64,000 nucleotides of DNA from Renibacterium sp043789415 (GTDB lineage Bacteria > Actinomycetota > Actinomycetes > Actinomycetales > Micrococcaceae). Below the pieces are notes generated by a model. The model worked only from the letters and a program-made list of their open reading frames with translations. It was not told where the DNA came from and searched no databases. Numbering within the stretch: position 1 is the first letter of the stretch; each line of letters opens with the position of its first letter. The DNA lies in assembly GCF_043789415.1 (NCBI RefSeq), contig NZ_JBDLLW010000003.1, positions 124,001 to 188,000 on the forward strand. Reading direction: 5' to 3'. Of the stretch, positions 18,622-25,477 are shown one piece after another. Both the position numbers and the translations under genes were made by a program.

Positions 18622-18660
18622 AAAAAAACCGAGTGGTGAGCAAAAGCTCGACCACATCGG
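18622..18660 (-). terminator. Rho-independent terminator after the cupin gene
   Basis: On the minus strand a GC-rich hairpin with a 4-base loop (arms 18629-18641 and 18646-18660, two single-base bulges) is followed at once by seven T residues (18628-18622). It lies 31 bases past the cupin stop and 43 bases before the wecB start, so the cupin gene is likely a separate unit or is expressed in excess over the downstream operon. Confidence 0.85.
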
Positions 18661-18691
18661 TGTGGATGGTCTTGCAGGGAAAAAATTCTTA

Positions 18692-19393
18692 TTACTGAGC
18701 TCGGTGATATTCGATAGCGAGCCAGACTGAATCGGTCACTGCTTTGTATTGATGCCAGGGATAGCTAAAAGAACCATCCTCGTACTCACAAAAAGGCGAG
18801 GGACTGGTGGCTCCGACCGCCATCAGCTGTTCCTCATAGGGAGTCGGGGCGGTGGGATCTTCAAACTTCTGCATTGCGCCTATGCCGCTGATCTGAGTAT
18901 GCACTTCCAGAAAGTCGTGCTGGTTGTGAATACCGCAGTCAGTTCCAGCGGGGCTGAACCAAAGGTTCAGCTTGATCTGAAAGTATTCTGCGCGCTTGCT
19001 CGTGCCGGAGGTTGCCCTATAGGGATCCATCTCCACTTCGGTCACCGCTGTTTGGGGAGACTTGAGCAAAACGGGGATGTTTGCCCCGCCTTGAGCCGAG
19101 TCACCATAAAAGTCCACCCACTGGGCCTCACGAAATTCTTGTTCCGAGGTCTTAGGGGAAGGAAGCGCTATTGATAAAGCCAGGTCCGCCGTGAGTTCTG
19201 TGTTCTCGACGACGGTCGATTGCCTTGCTGGAAGATATCCTTTGGGACGCCCACCAATAAATGCCGGGGTATCGGAAAGATTGACAATGACAGATTTAGC
19301 GGGGATCAAATAATTTTCGACGGCGATCAGCAGATTTCCTGCCAAATGATCCACACCGAAATCTATTGATCGTTCTCTGGTAGTACCACTCAT
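18692..19393 (-). CDS. Cupin-type protein resembling the C-terminal part of aldos-2-ulose dehydratase
   Basis: This 233-residue protein has no signal peptide. Its second half has cupin features: GIHNQHDFLEVHTQ carries histidines and a glutamate suited to metal binding, and SYPWHQYKA followed by VWLAIEYH is the second motif. The same order (G-x-HN, E-x-H, YPWH, VW-x-A-x-E) is what I recall in the last cupin of fungal aldos-2-ulose dehydratase, where it isomerises ascopyrone M to microthecin. The N-terminal half (AKSVIVNLSDTPAF) may be a second, degenerate cupin. Base composition is lower in G+C than its neighbours. The catalytic role is inferred; a plain domain database may call it hypothetical. 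Confidence 0.65.
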   Translation of the reverse strand: MSGTTRERSIDFGVDHLAGNLLIAVENYLIPAKSVIVNLSDTPAFIGGRPKGYLPARQSTVVENTELTADLALSIALPSPKTSEQEFREAQWVDFYGDSAQGGANIPVLLKSPQTAVTEVEMDPYRATSGTSKRAEYFQIKLNLWFSPAGTDCGIHNQHDFLEVHTQISGIGAMQKFEDPTAPTPYEEQLMAVGATSPSPFCEYEDGSFSYPWHQYKAVTDSVWLAIEYHRAQ

Positions 19394-19596
19394 GACTACT
19401 CCCGATACAGATCAAACGAATTTAGACATTCCATAAAAGCTTGATATACACCGGAAAACCCGTGAATCCCCCGCGTTCCTGTGTAATTCCTGTGTAGTGG
19501 TGAATTTACACAAGATACCATCCCTCTGCCTATCCACGTCAGTGCTAGGCACGGCAGGGGCGGGCAGCTCGACGAGAGATACGGAAAGATTGGAGC
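19394..19596. promoter_or_regulatory. Divergent control region with 11-bp-spaced direct repeats
   Basis: This 203-bp gap separates the cupin gene from a divergent hydrolase operon. TTCCTGTGTA occurs at 19476-19485 and again at 19487-19496, spaced by one helical turn, and a TTACACA at 19506-19512 is the reverse of the TGTGTAA in the first repeat. Such an arrangement suits a shared operator. The cupin ATG at 19393 follows GGGAG. No regulator is encoded immediately beside it. Confidence 0.5.
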
Positions 19597-20439
19597 ATGC
19601 TCAAAAGCACCTCCCCCACGCCCGCAGACAGCTCCTTTGGAGCCATCCGCCGCGCCGTTCCGTGGAGTGATCACCTCCTCGAAGATCGTCGAGGAGGGCG
19701 AGTGAGCGTAAGGTCATACGGTCACGCGGGACTATCAGGGCCTTGTCTTATTTGGACACATGGTGGAAGTTGGATCCGAGGTTCGGTGGAGCAATGGCAT
19801 TCCTCCTTCAGCACTCTCGCCCAGCTGCTGGAAGGAACTCTGATCAGCGTCCGCTACAGCCTGGCCCCACAATTCACGCATCCCACCCAGACCTCGGAGC
19901 TGCTCACTGCGGTCAACGTGATCAGGGAGTTGAATGCCCCCGAGGTGCCCGTAGTGGTGGGTGGAGACAGCGCCGGAGGGACCATCGCGGCCTCAGCTTC
20001 GCTCTGCCGACCGGATCTGATCGACGCAGCAGTGTTGGCTTACCCTCCACTGGACCCCGAATGCAGTAAGCCTTCTTATCAGCAGAGCGGCAGATTTCCG
20101 CACCGCGCCGATCTTGTAGCGGCTTGGGAGGCCTATCGGGGAACTGAGCGAGCGCCGCAGATTCCCATCTCCCCCATCCTCTTGCCGGACCTTTCGGCGA
20201 GCCCACCGGTCAGCCTTATCGTGGGCGAGAGTGATCCGGTACGAGATGACGTCCGCCGGTATTCCTCGAATCTGAAAGAAGCCGGGGTGACGGTTCGGCT
20301 AGCAGAGCTCGGCAACGTCCATCACGGAGATTTCCTTCAATCAACTCCGATCCTGCGCTCCCCCGTGCTGGATTGGGTCGCAGCAGAAACCAATCATTAC
20401 TTCTCAAAAGGAACCCAAGATGACAGTCTCAATACCTAG
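19597..20439 (+). CDS. Alpha/beta hydrolase (hormone-sensitive-lipase-like esterase)
   Basis: The 280-residue protein has the oxyanion motif THGGSWIRG, the nucleophile elbow GGDSAGG near residue 127, an acid in VGESDPVRDD and a histidine in NVHHGDFL. This is the fold of small-molecule carboxylesterases/arylformamidase-like enzymes. No signal peptide is seen. It starts the plus-strand operon opposite the cupin gene; the ends of the coding region and of the next gene overlap by 20 bp. Substrate is unknown. Confidence 0.85.
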   Translation: MLKSTSPTPADSSFGAIRRAVPWSDHLLEDRRGGRVSVRSYGHAGLSGPCLIWTHGGSWIRGSVEQWHSSFSTLAQLLEGTLISVRYSLAPQFTHPTQTSELLTAVNVIRELNAPEVPVVVGGDSAGGTIAASASLCRPDLIDAAVLAYPPLDPECSKPSYQQSGRFPHRADLVAAWEAYRGTERAPQIPISPILLPDLSASPPVSLIVGESDPVRDDVRRYSSNLKEAGVTVRLAELGNVHHGDFLQSTPILRSPVLDWVAAETNHYFSKGTQDDSLNT

Positions 20440-20962
20440 AGTCGATGATTCCGCAACCCACATCGGGGCTTTGCGACGGCATTTTGCCGACCTCCGGGAC
20501 AGCAATCATGGCGGCGCCACCAGCAGACCGGAAAAAGAGCGGCTCTTTCGAGATACCACCGAGTTACTGGCTCCTTATAGCCTGCAAGCCCTGGAAGAGA
20601 TCAATGACGGCTTGTTACTCGGTCAAGGAACCATCGCGGATAGCGGAGTTGTGCGCGATCAAGAACTGAGCCTGCTGCGGTCCTGGACGCTGAACTGGAA
20701 CGAGCAAAAAGAACTCAATCTGCCTCCTATCACTCTGCTGGCCTATTACGGAGTGGGCTTTCATCACCCGCACCTGAGGGGTGGCACGGTGCGGGAATGG
20801 CCGCTCAATGTTTTCACTGACGAGCAGGCCAAGGCGGAGCTGCCGGTGCTGCGGGCGATCGCGGAGGCAGAACTGCACAATCTGGTTTTCTATGCCGACT
20901 ACCGCATTGTCCCGGCGACCAGCGCAATTCAGCCTTTGCACGGCACCGGGTTCATCAGGTGA
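20420..20962 (+). CDS. Hypothetical protein of unknown family, 180 residues
   Basis: I do not recognise this protein. It is soluble, without signal peptide or membrane segment, and contains a His-rich patch (GVGFHHPHLRGGTVREWP) and aromatic motifs (LRSWTLNWNE, LVFYADYRI). The coding case is good: it overlaps the hydrolase gene by 20 bp and the luciferase-like gene by 4 bp, and codon use is like its neighbours. The two genes around it suggest a small-molecule oxidation and hydrolysis pathway. Confidence 0.75.
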   Translation: MTVSIPRVDDSATHIGALRRHFADLRDSNHGGATSRPEKERLFRDTTELLAPYSLQALEEINDGLLLGQGTIADSGVVRDQELSLLRSWTLNWNEQKELNLPPITLLAYYGVGFHHPHLRGGTVREWPLNVFTDEQAKAELPVLRAIAEAELHNLVFYADYRIVPATSAIQPLHGTGFIR

Positions 20963-21819
20963 AGCTTTCGATCCTTGACCAGTCCCCGCTGTCCGCTGCG
21001 CGGACCAGGCATGAGGCCTTGCGCTCCTCGGTGGACTACGCGGTACTGGCAGAGGAACTGGGTTATGCCCGGGTGTGGTTCGCGGAACATCGCGGACACG
21101 CCGCGTTTGCCGGAAATTCGCCCTTGGTCCTAGCTTCAGCGGTGCTCGAGCGAACCCAGCAGATCAAAGTAGGCACCGGTGGCGTACTGATCGGATTCCA
21201 CAGCCCCAACACCATCGGAGAGGCATTTATAGCGCTCAATAACCTGCACCCCGGCCGAGTGGAGGCCGGCACTGGCAGGGCCAATGCGGAGCAATCTCTC
21301 TACTTAGGACACATCGACCAGTTCACCCGGATGATGCGAACAGCCGAAATTCCTTCTTGGGTGCTAGGAACCAGCCCTCGCTCGGCTGAGCTGGCCAATG
21401 CGCTGGATGTGGGATTCGTCCACGGGCACTTTTTCAATCCGGGTTCTGCTGAGCAGAGCCTGCTTGCCCTGGACCCTGGAAGGCCACGGATCCTCGGCGT
21501 CAGAATCGTCACCGGACCTTCAGCCCAGCAGGCCGAGGACGCCGCCCGGCGATTTCTGAGGTGGCGGTCCAGAAAGGACCTCGGAGTCAATGAGCCACTG
21601 CCCCGAGCCACTGATGACCCGGAGAATTTCGACCCCTCCTTAGAAGACCTGATGCAGCGGAATCGGGCGGCCATTGTGACCGGCACACCGGATCGAATCG
21701 CCGAGCAACTGCATCAGCTCTCCGAGCGCACCGGCGCGGAAGAAATCATGATCACCCATCCGGAGCCCGCACCCGACGCCGCGAGTTGGGCGCTCAAGGC
21801 TCTCGCCGCGGAGCTCTAG
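20959..21819 (+). CDS. LLM class flavin-dependent oxidoreductase (luciferase-like)
   Basis: The 286-residue protein has the bacterial luciferase-like TIM barrel of the MsnO8-type group: LSILDQSPL at the start, RVWFAEHRGH near residue 35, IKVGTGGVLIGFHSP and RVEAGTGRA. These enzymes use reduced flavin and oxygen, or F420, to oxidise small substrates. GTG 20959 overlaps the previous stop by 4 bp. A second member of the superfamily lies at 45137-46177 but is not in the same context. Confidence 0.88.
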   Translation: MKLSILDQSPLSAARTRHEALRSSVDYAVLAEELGYARVWFAEHRGHAAFAGNSPLVLASAVLERTQQIKVGTGGVLIGFHSPNTIGEAFIALNNLHPGRVEAGTGRANAEQSLYLGHIDQFTRMMRTAEIPSWVLGTSPRSAELANALDVGFVHGHFFNPGSAEQSLLALDPGRPRILGVRIVTGPSAQQAEDAARRFLRWRSRKDLGVNEPLPRATDDPENFDPSLEDLMQRNRAAIVTGTPDRIAEQLHQLSERTGAEEIMITHPEPAPDAASWALKALAAEL

Positions 21820-21866
21820 TTGGTCTGGGGCATCACCGATGACCGGGTGCGGATGATGGACACCGA

Positions 21867-22058
21867 TTTTGAGCGTGCATCCAGCCACCGCCGGACGATC
21901 GACCGAAAACTGATCAACCACAGATAACCCTCCTGCTGCGCGTTCTGCGCAAGAACGGAACAGAGGGCTACTCCCAGAGCATCGCAGATATCCGCAGGCT
22001 GTTCTCGGATCATGGTGTGCCGGAACGAATGCTGCAGGAACTACCTCAGGTTCAATAA
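21867..22058 (+). pseudogene. Possible gene remnant after the LLM gene
   Basis: The 243 bp between the LLM stop and lsr2 hold no complete gene. One plus-strand frame without a normal start codon reads LLLRVLRKNGTEGYSQSI and continues to QELPQVQ before a stop at 22056, with G/C-rich third positions. It could be the tail of a decayed gene. The opposite strand has a 65-codon frame with equally weak support. Confidence 0.25.
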
Positions 22059-22062
22059 CCTG

Positions 22063-22410
22063 CTAGTTTTTGGCCTGTTCAAAGGCCTGGATGATCTCAG
22101 CTTTGATCCGCCCACGGTTAGCAACCTGATGACCGTTCTGCTGTGCCCAGAGGCGGATCTCCTGCAGGCGCTCCTTGTCGTTGCTGCTGGAACTGCTGGA
22201 ACTGGTGGAGCTTCCCTTCCGCCGTCCCTGACGCACTCGGCGAGCCTTCTCCAGGTATGGCGCAAGGGTATCCGTCAACTTCTTGGCGTTCTTCGGCGAA
22301 AGATCAATCTCATATTCGACGCCGTCAAAGCCGAACCTGACAGTCTGACCGTCTGTCGTTGCTTTACCGGTCAGATCATCAATTAACTCAACAACACGTT
22401 TCTGGGCCAT
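22063..22410 (-). CDS. lsr2: Lsr2-family nucleoid-associated protein
   Basis: Lsr2 bridges DNA and silences AT-rich, often acquired genes in actinobacteria. The 115-residue product starts MAQKRVVELIDDLTGK, has the dimerisation domain with DGVEYEIDLSPKNAKKL, a serine-rich linker (SSTSSSSSSS) and a C-terminal DNA-binding domain ending VANRGRIKAEIIQAF, where RGR inserts into the AT minor groove. ATG 22410 is well placed after GAGGAG; a GTG six bases upstream would leave no spacing. It borders an AT-richer stretch that could be one of its targets. Confidence 0.93.
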   Translation of the reverse strand: MAQKRVVELIDDLTGKATTDGQTVRFGFDGVEYEIDLSPKNAKKLTDTLAPYLEKARRVRQGRRKGSSTSSSSSSSNDKERLQEIRLWAQQNGHQVANRGRIKAEIIQAFEQAKN

Positions 22411-23299
22411 ACTCACTCCTCATAGATTGATTATTTACCACTCGATACCACCAACGATGTGCCTGGGCAATCTGTTCCGCACAGTTCGCTAGGACGAGAA
22501 ATAAATCTGCATGGCTCTCATTTCTGGGCCATCCCTAACGAACTCAACGTCACTTAAAACTAAGGGGAGAAATTGGAATCCAGTAGACGGAGAGGTAATA
22601 ATTCGTATTTACTGGCGTCTCTACTGCGATATAAGCGGGAACTTGCGCGGCGTCTCGGGGATCATAAGTCGGGGTGAGATAGCAATTGATGATCGGGGCA
22701 CCGCAAGAGCCACGCCAGGTCCCTGGAAATTCGGTCTGAGAGAGGTTTCCTGGAACGACGCTGTGAGTAACGTCCTTGTCGCACACCAGAACCAGCAAGA
22801 GCTTTGTGTATTCTGTGGAGTTTTCGAAGAAAAACTTATCCGGACCGCCACCTTGTAGTCGATGACCAGTCCCCCGCGCTTCGATTCTTCGTTCCCGAGC
22901 TCAGGGTTTTTTTCCAAAAGATCGCCGCACTCATCAGAGGATGAAAGAGAAAATCAGGGCTCGGCTGCGAGGTCGTAGATTCCGGGGACGTTTTATTTGC
23001 TGTCATCGCCGGAGTGAGCGAACCGAAAGAATTCACGATTGGCGTGATACCGCACCCCGGGGCTCCTAGAAAAGTCATTATTATCAGAGGTGCAACCCAC
23101 TTAGTGTTTTGCCTTTTCTCACTATCTACACCAAGCCCTCGAGTTGGCAATGGACCGACTGAAACTGTCGGGCAACTCCCCGGACGGAAGAACGTGAAAA
23201 GAAGCCTCGCCTCACGGCGGAACTCTTCAACGCATTCCTCGGCAACCAGCCCACTCACGATACTGCTTGCGGTTCCGCAGCGAGCGAGTCAGGCAATTC
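22411..23299. other. AT-richer gap between lsr2 and the tRNA
   Basis: These 889 bases contain the frameshifted lipoprotein-like gene on the minus strand and otherwise no convincing coding sequence. By eye the G+C is near 50% against about 60% outside. The right end abuts the 3' end of the tRNA, the usual site for integrase-mediated insertion, but I found no copy of the tRNA end elsewhere in the gap and no integrase. Confidence 0.55.
22550..23078 (-). pseudogene. Frameshifted lipoprotein-like gene
   Basis: Three minus-strand frames join into one plausible protein. The first ends in FLGAPGCGITPIVNSFGS (a lipoprotein-like cysteine) and SQPSPDFLF. The second continues as SDECGDLLEKNPELGNEE and GGLVIDYKVAVRISFSSK, and the third as LLVLVCDKDVTHSVVPG up to VETPVNTNYYLSVYWIP. 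The frame changes fall near 22950 and near 22815. The start is also unclear: ATG 23078 leaves a short signal, so a third lesion may lie upstream. The stretch is AT-richer than the rest of the window. It may be a decayed acquired gene, or the shifts may be sequencing errors. I do not recognise the family. Confidence 0.6.
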
Positions 23300-23376
23300 T
23301 GGTACCCCAGGTGGGACTCGAACCCACACTGAACAGATTTTAAGTCTGTTGCCTCTGCCGATTGGGCTACTGGGGC
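23300..23376 (-). tRNA. tRNA with UAA anticodon, read as tRNA-Leu, short variable arm
   Basis: The minus strand folds as a cloverleaf: acceptor GCCCCAG/CTGGGGT (G1-U72 wobble), a D arm, anticodon stem ACAGA/TCTGT with loop CTTAAAA giving anticodon TAA, T arm GTGGG-TTCGAGT-CCCAC, discriminator A and an encoded CCA. UAA reads the leucine codon UUA. The variable region is only about 5 bases, whereas bacterial tRNA-Leu normally has a long variable arm, so the amino acid is less certain than the anticodon. Confidence 0.85.
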
Positions 23377-23419
23377 GCAGCGTCTAGTCTAACAAGATCC
23401 TGCCCTCTACACTTTAGCC

Positions 23420-23908
23420 ATGACTCACCCCTCCGTCTTAATCGAACAGGGGCTGGCTCGTTATGGCTACGAGCCGATGATCGAAGGCATCATCACGCTG
23501 CTGCACGGCGAGATCCCGGAGATCGACATCCATACCTTCGCTGGCACCACCGGGTGGAAACCCTATTGGCTGCCTACCTGGGGAGCCAGAGCATGTCTTT
23601 ATCTGTGGCATGAGGACTGCGTCGAACCGGTCGTAGAGGGCCTCAGTTCAGAGTTCTGGCGGGTGCGCGAAATGTGCGCCAAGGTCTGCCGCTACCGAGA
23701 GATCGGTACGGATCAGCTGAGCCCGCTGCTCACCGATCAGGTCCCCCGGGTACGCGCAGCCGCGGCCCGCGCGCTGGGTCAAGTGGGGGAAGCGGAACAC
23801 GCCAAAGCTCTCAAAGACCTGAAGGACGACGTCGAAGCTCAAGTTCAGCGAGCAGCACAGCAAGCCGTGCAGACACTCGAATCCCGGCTTGAACGCAGCT
23901 TTGACTAA
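23420..23908 (+). CDS. HEAT-repeat domain protein
   Basis: The 162-residue protein has an N-terminal region with WKPYWLPTWGARACLYLWHE, then two or three HEAT-like helical pairs, most clearly LLTDQVPRVRAAAARALGQVGEAEHAKAL. HEAT repeats bind other proteins. Similar short proteins are common in Micrococcaceae without a known role. A hairpin follows the stop. It is transcribed away from the tRNA. Confidence 0.78.
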   Translation: MTHPSVLIEQGLARYGYEPMIEGIITLLHGEIPEIDIHTFAGTTGWKPYWLPTWGARACLYLWHEDCVEPVVEGLSSEFWRVREMCAKVCRYREIGTDQLSPLLTDQVPRVRAAAARALGQVGEAEHAKALKDLKDDVEAQVQRAAQQAVQTLESRLERSFD

Positions 23909-23961
23909 AAACAGCCCTGCCGACGAGCCCTAAGGCCAGCTTTCCACCCCAGTGACAAAAA

Positions 23962-23995
23962 CAGTAGGCGCCGCAGCGAACTGCGACGCCTACTG
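23962..23995. terminator. Bidirectional hairpin between HEAT and NDH-2 genes
   Basis: CAGTAGGCGCCGCAG at 23962-23976 pairs with 23981-23995 with one mismatch around a CGAA tetraloop. On the minus strand the stem is followed by GTTTTTGTC, a short T run, so it fits a terminator for the NDH-2 gene; it also lies just after the HEAT gene. Confidence 0.75.
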
Positions 23996-24003
23996 AAAGA
24001 GAG

Positions 24004-25446
24004 TTATTTAGCTTCTGCCGGCTCTTTGCTCTCCGAAGCAGCGACCGGCTTGGCAGCCTCCGGGTTGGCAGCAGCGGCCGGCTTAGGAGCCGGAGTAGCC
24101 GCAGCGCGGAAGGCCGCCCGAGGCTGATCCAGATCCATCAGCAAAGCGATATCACGCCCCATGAAGAAGCTCAGAATCCAGTTCCAGATCACCCGGACCT
24201 TGCGCTCGAAGGTCGGCATCGCCAAGCCGTGGTAACCACGGTGCATCAGCCAGGCCAGCGGTCCCCGGAAACCGAGTTTGCCAACCTTGGCCACACCCTT
24301 CCACAGCCCCAGGCCTGCCACAGCGCCGAGAGTCTTGTGCTTATAGTCCTTGAGCGGCTTATCCCAGCGGGAGGCCCAGAGGTTCTTCGACAACCGCTTG
24401 GCCTGACGAATCGCGTGCTGTGCGTTCGGCACGCAGAACCCGCCGACACCGCCGCCGCTGAGGTCAGGTACCGCGGAGACGTCACCAGCGGTCCAGGCGT
24501 TTTCCAGGGGACCGAATTCACCGGTGATCCGTAGGTCAGCACCAGCCTTGATCCGACCCCGCTCGTCCAGTGGGAAGTCGGTGTTCTTCGCAGCCGGGTT
24601 GGCCTGCACACCGGCGGTCCAGATCAGGGTGTCGGTCTCGAATTCGTCAGCTGCTGACTTATCGGGCATATTGATCAGCTTCAAGCGTCCACCGTCAGCG
24701 TCGGCTAGAGAGGTGTTCAGCAGTACCTCGATATTCCGCGAGCGCAAGTGCTCAACGACCCATTCGGCCTGGCTCTCGGTGACCTCGGGCATGATCCGGC
24801 CCATCGCCTCGACCAGTACGAAGCGCAGTTCCTCGACGTCGATCCGTGAGTTCTTGGAGGCCACATTGCGGGCCAGGTCCTCGAGCTCGCCGATGGTCTC
24901 AACACCCGCGAAGCCGCCCCCGACGACGACGAAGGTCAGCGCGCGCTTGCGCTTCGCCGGATCGGTCTCGGTGGAAGCCAGTTCGATTCGCTCCACCACC
25001 TGATTGCGCAGAGTGACAGCTTCCTCGATGGTCTTCAGGCCGATCCCCTGCTCGGCGAGTCCGTTGATCGGGAAGGTGCGGGTGATCGAGCCAGCGGCCA
25101 TCACGACGTCGAAATACGGGATCTCGAAAGCAGCACCGCCGTCAGCGGGTTCGATCACGGCCTTGCGGCTCTCGTGATCGACCTTGGTGACCTTACCCTG
25201 AATGAACTCGGTCTGAGGCAGGTGCTTGCGGAAGGAGACCACGGCATGCCGGGGTTCGATATTGCCGCCTGCCACCTCGGGCAGGAAGGGCTGGTAAGTC
25301 ATATAGGGCAGCGGATCGACCAGGGTGACGATGCCACCTGATTGAGCGATCTTCTTCTGCAGTTTGAAGGCAACGTAGAGGCCGACGTATCCGCCGCCTA
25401 CCACGAGCACGCGAGGACGGTCTTCGAGCTTTGGGGTGGTAGCCAT
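24004..25446 (-). CDS. ndh: Type II NADH dehydrogenase-like FAD oxidoreductase
   Basis: The 480-residue flavoprotein has two dinucleotide folds: VLVVGGGYVGLYVAFKL near residue 13 for FAD and FVVVGGGFAGVETIGEL near residue 172 for NADH. The AGDVSAVPD block contacts FAD and an amphipathic C-terminal part (FLSFFMGRDIALLMD) attaches it to the membrane. NDH-2 passes electrons from NADH to menaquinone without pumping protons. The last 40 residues form an Ala/Pro/Lys-rich tail that is not part of the catalytic fold. NDH-2 is the best family fit among related disulfide reductase-like enzymes. Confidence 0.9.
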   Translation of the reverse strand: MATTPKLEDRPRVLVVGGGYVGLYVAFKLQKKIAQSGGIVTLVDPLPYMTYQPFLPEVAGGNIEPRHAVVSFRKHLPQTEFIQGKVTKVDHESRKAVIEPADGGAAFEIPYFDVVMAAGSITRTFPINGLAEQGIGLKTIEEAVTLRNQVVERIELASTETDPAKRKRALTFVVVGGGFAGVETIGELEDLARNVASKNSRIDVEELRFVLVEAMGRIMPEVTESQAEWVVEHLRSRNIEVLLNTSLADADGGRLKLINMPDKSAADEFETDTLIWTAGVQANPAAKNTDFPLDERGRIKAGADLRITGEFGPLENAWTAGDVSAVPDLSGGGVGGFCVPNAQHAIRQAKRLSKNLWASRWDKPLKDYKHKTLGAVAGLGLWKGVAKVGKLGFRGPLAWLMHRGYHGLAMPTFERKVRVIWNWILSFFMGRDIALLMDLDQPRAAFRAAATPAPKPAAAANPEAAKPVAASESKEPAEAK

Positions 25447-25477
25447 GAACCAAGTCTAACGCTCTTTGTGAAAAAAT

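Noticed and set aside
21816..22013. Minus-strand 65-codon frame between LLM and lsr2 genes
   Set aside because: No ribosome site, no recognisable motif and no third-position bias; the opposite strand has an equally likely remnant.
22511..22858. Plus-strand 115-codon frame in the AT-richer gap
   Set aside because: It lies antisense to the joined lipoprotein-like frames and shows no motif or start signal.
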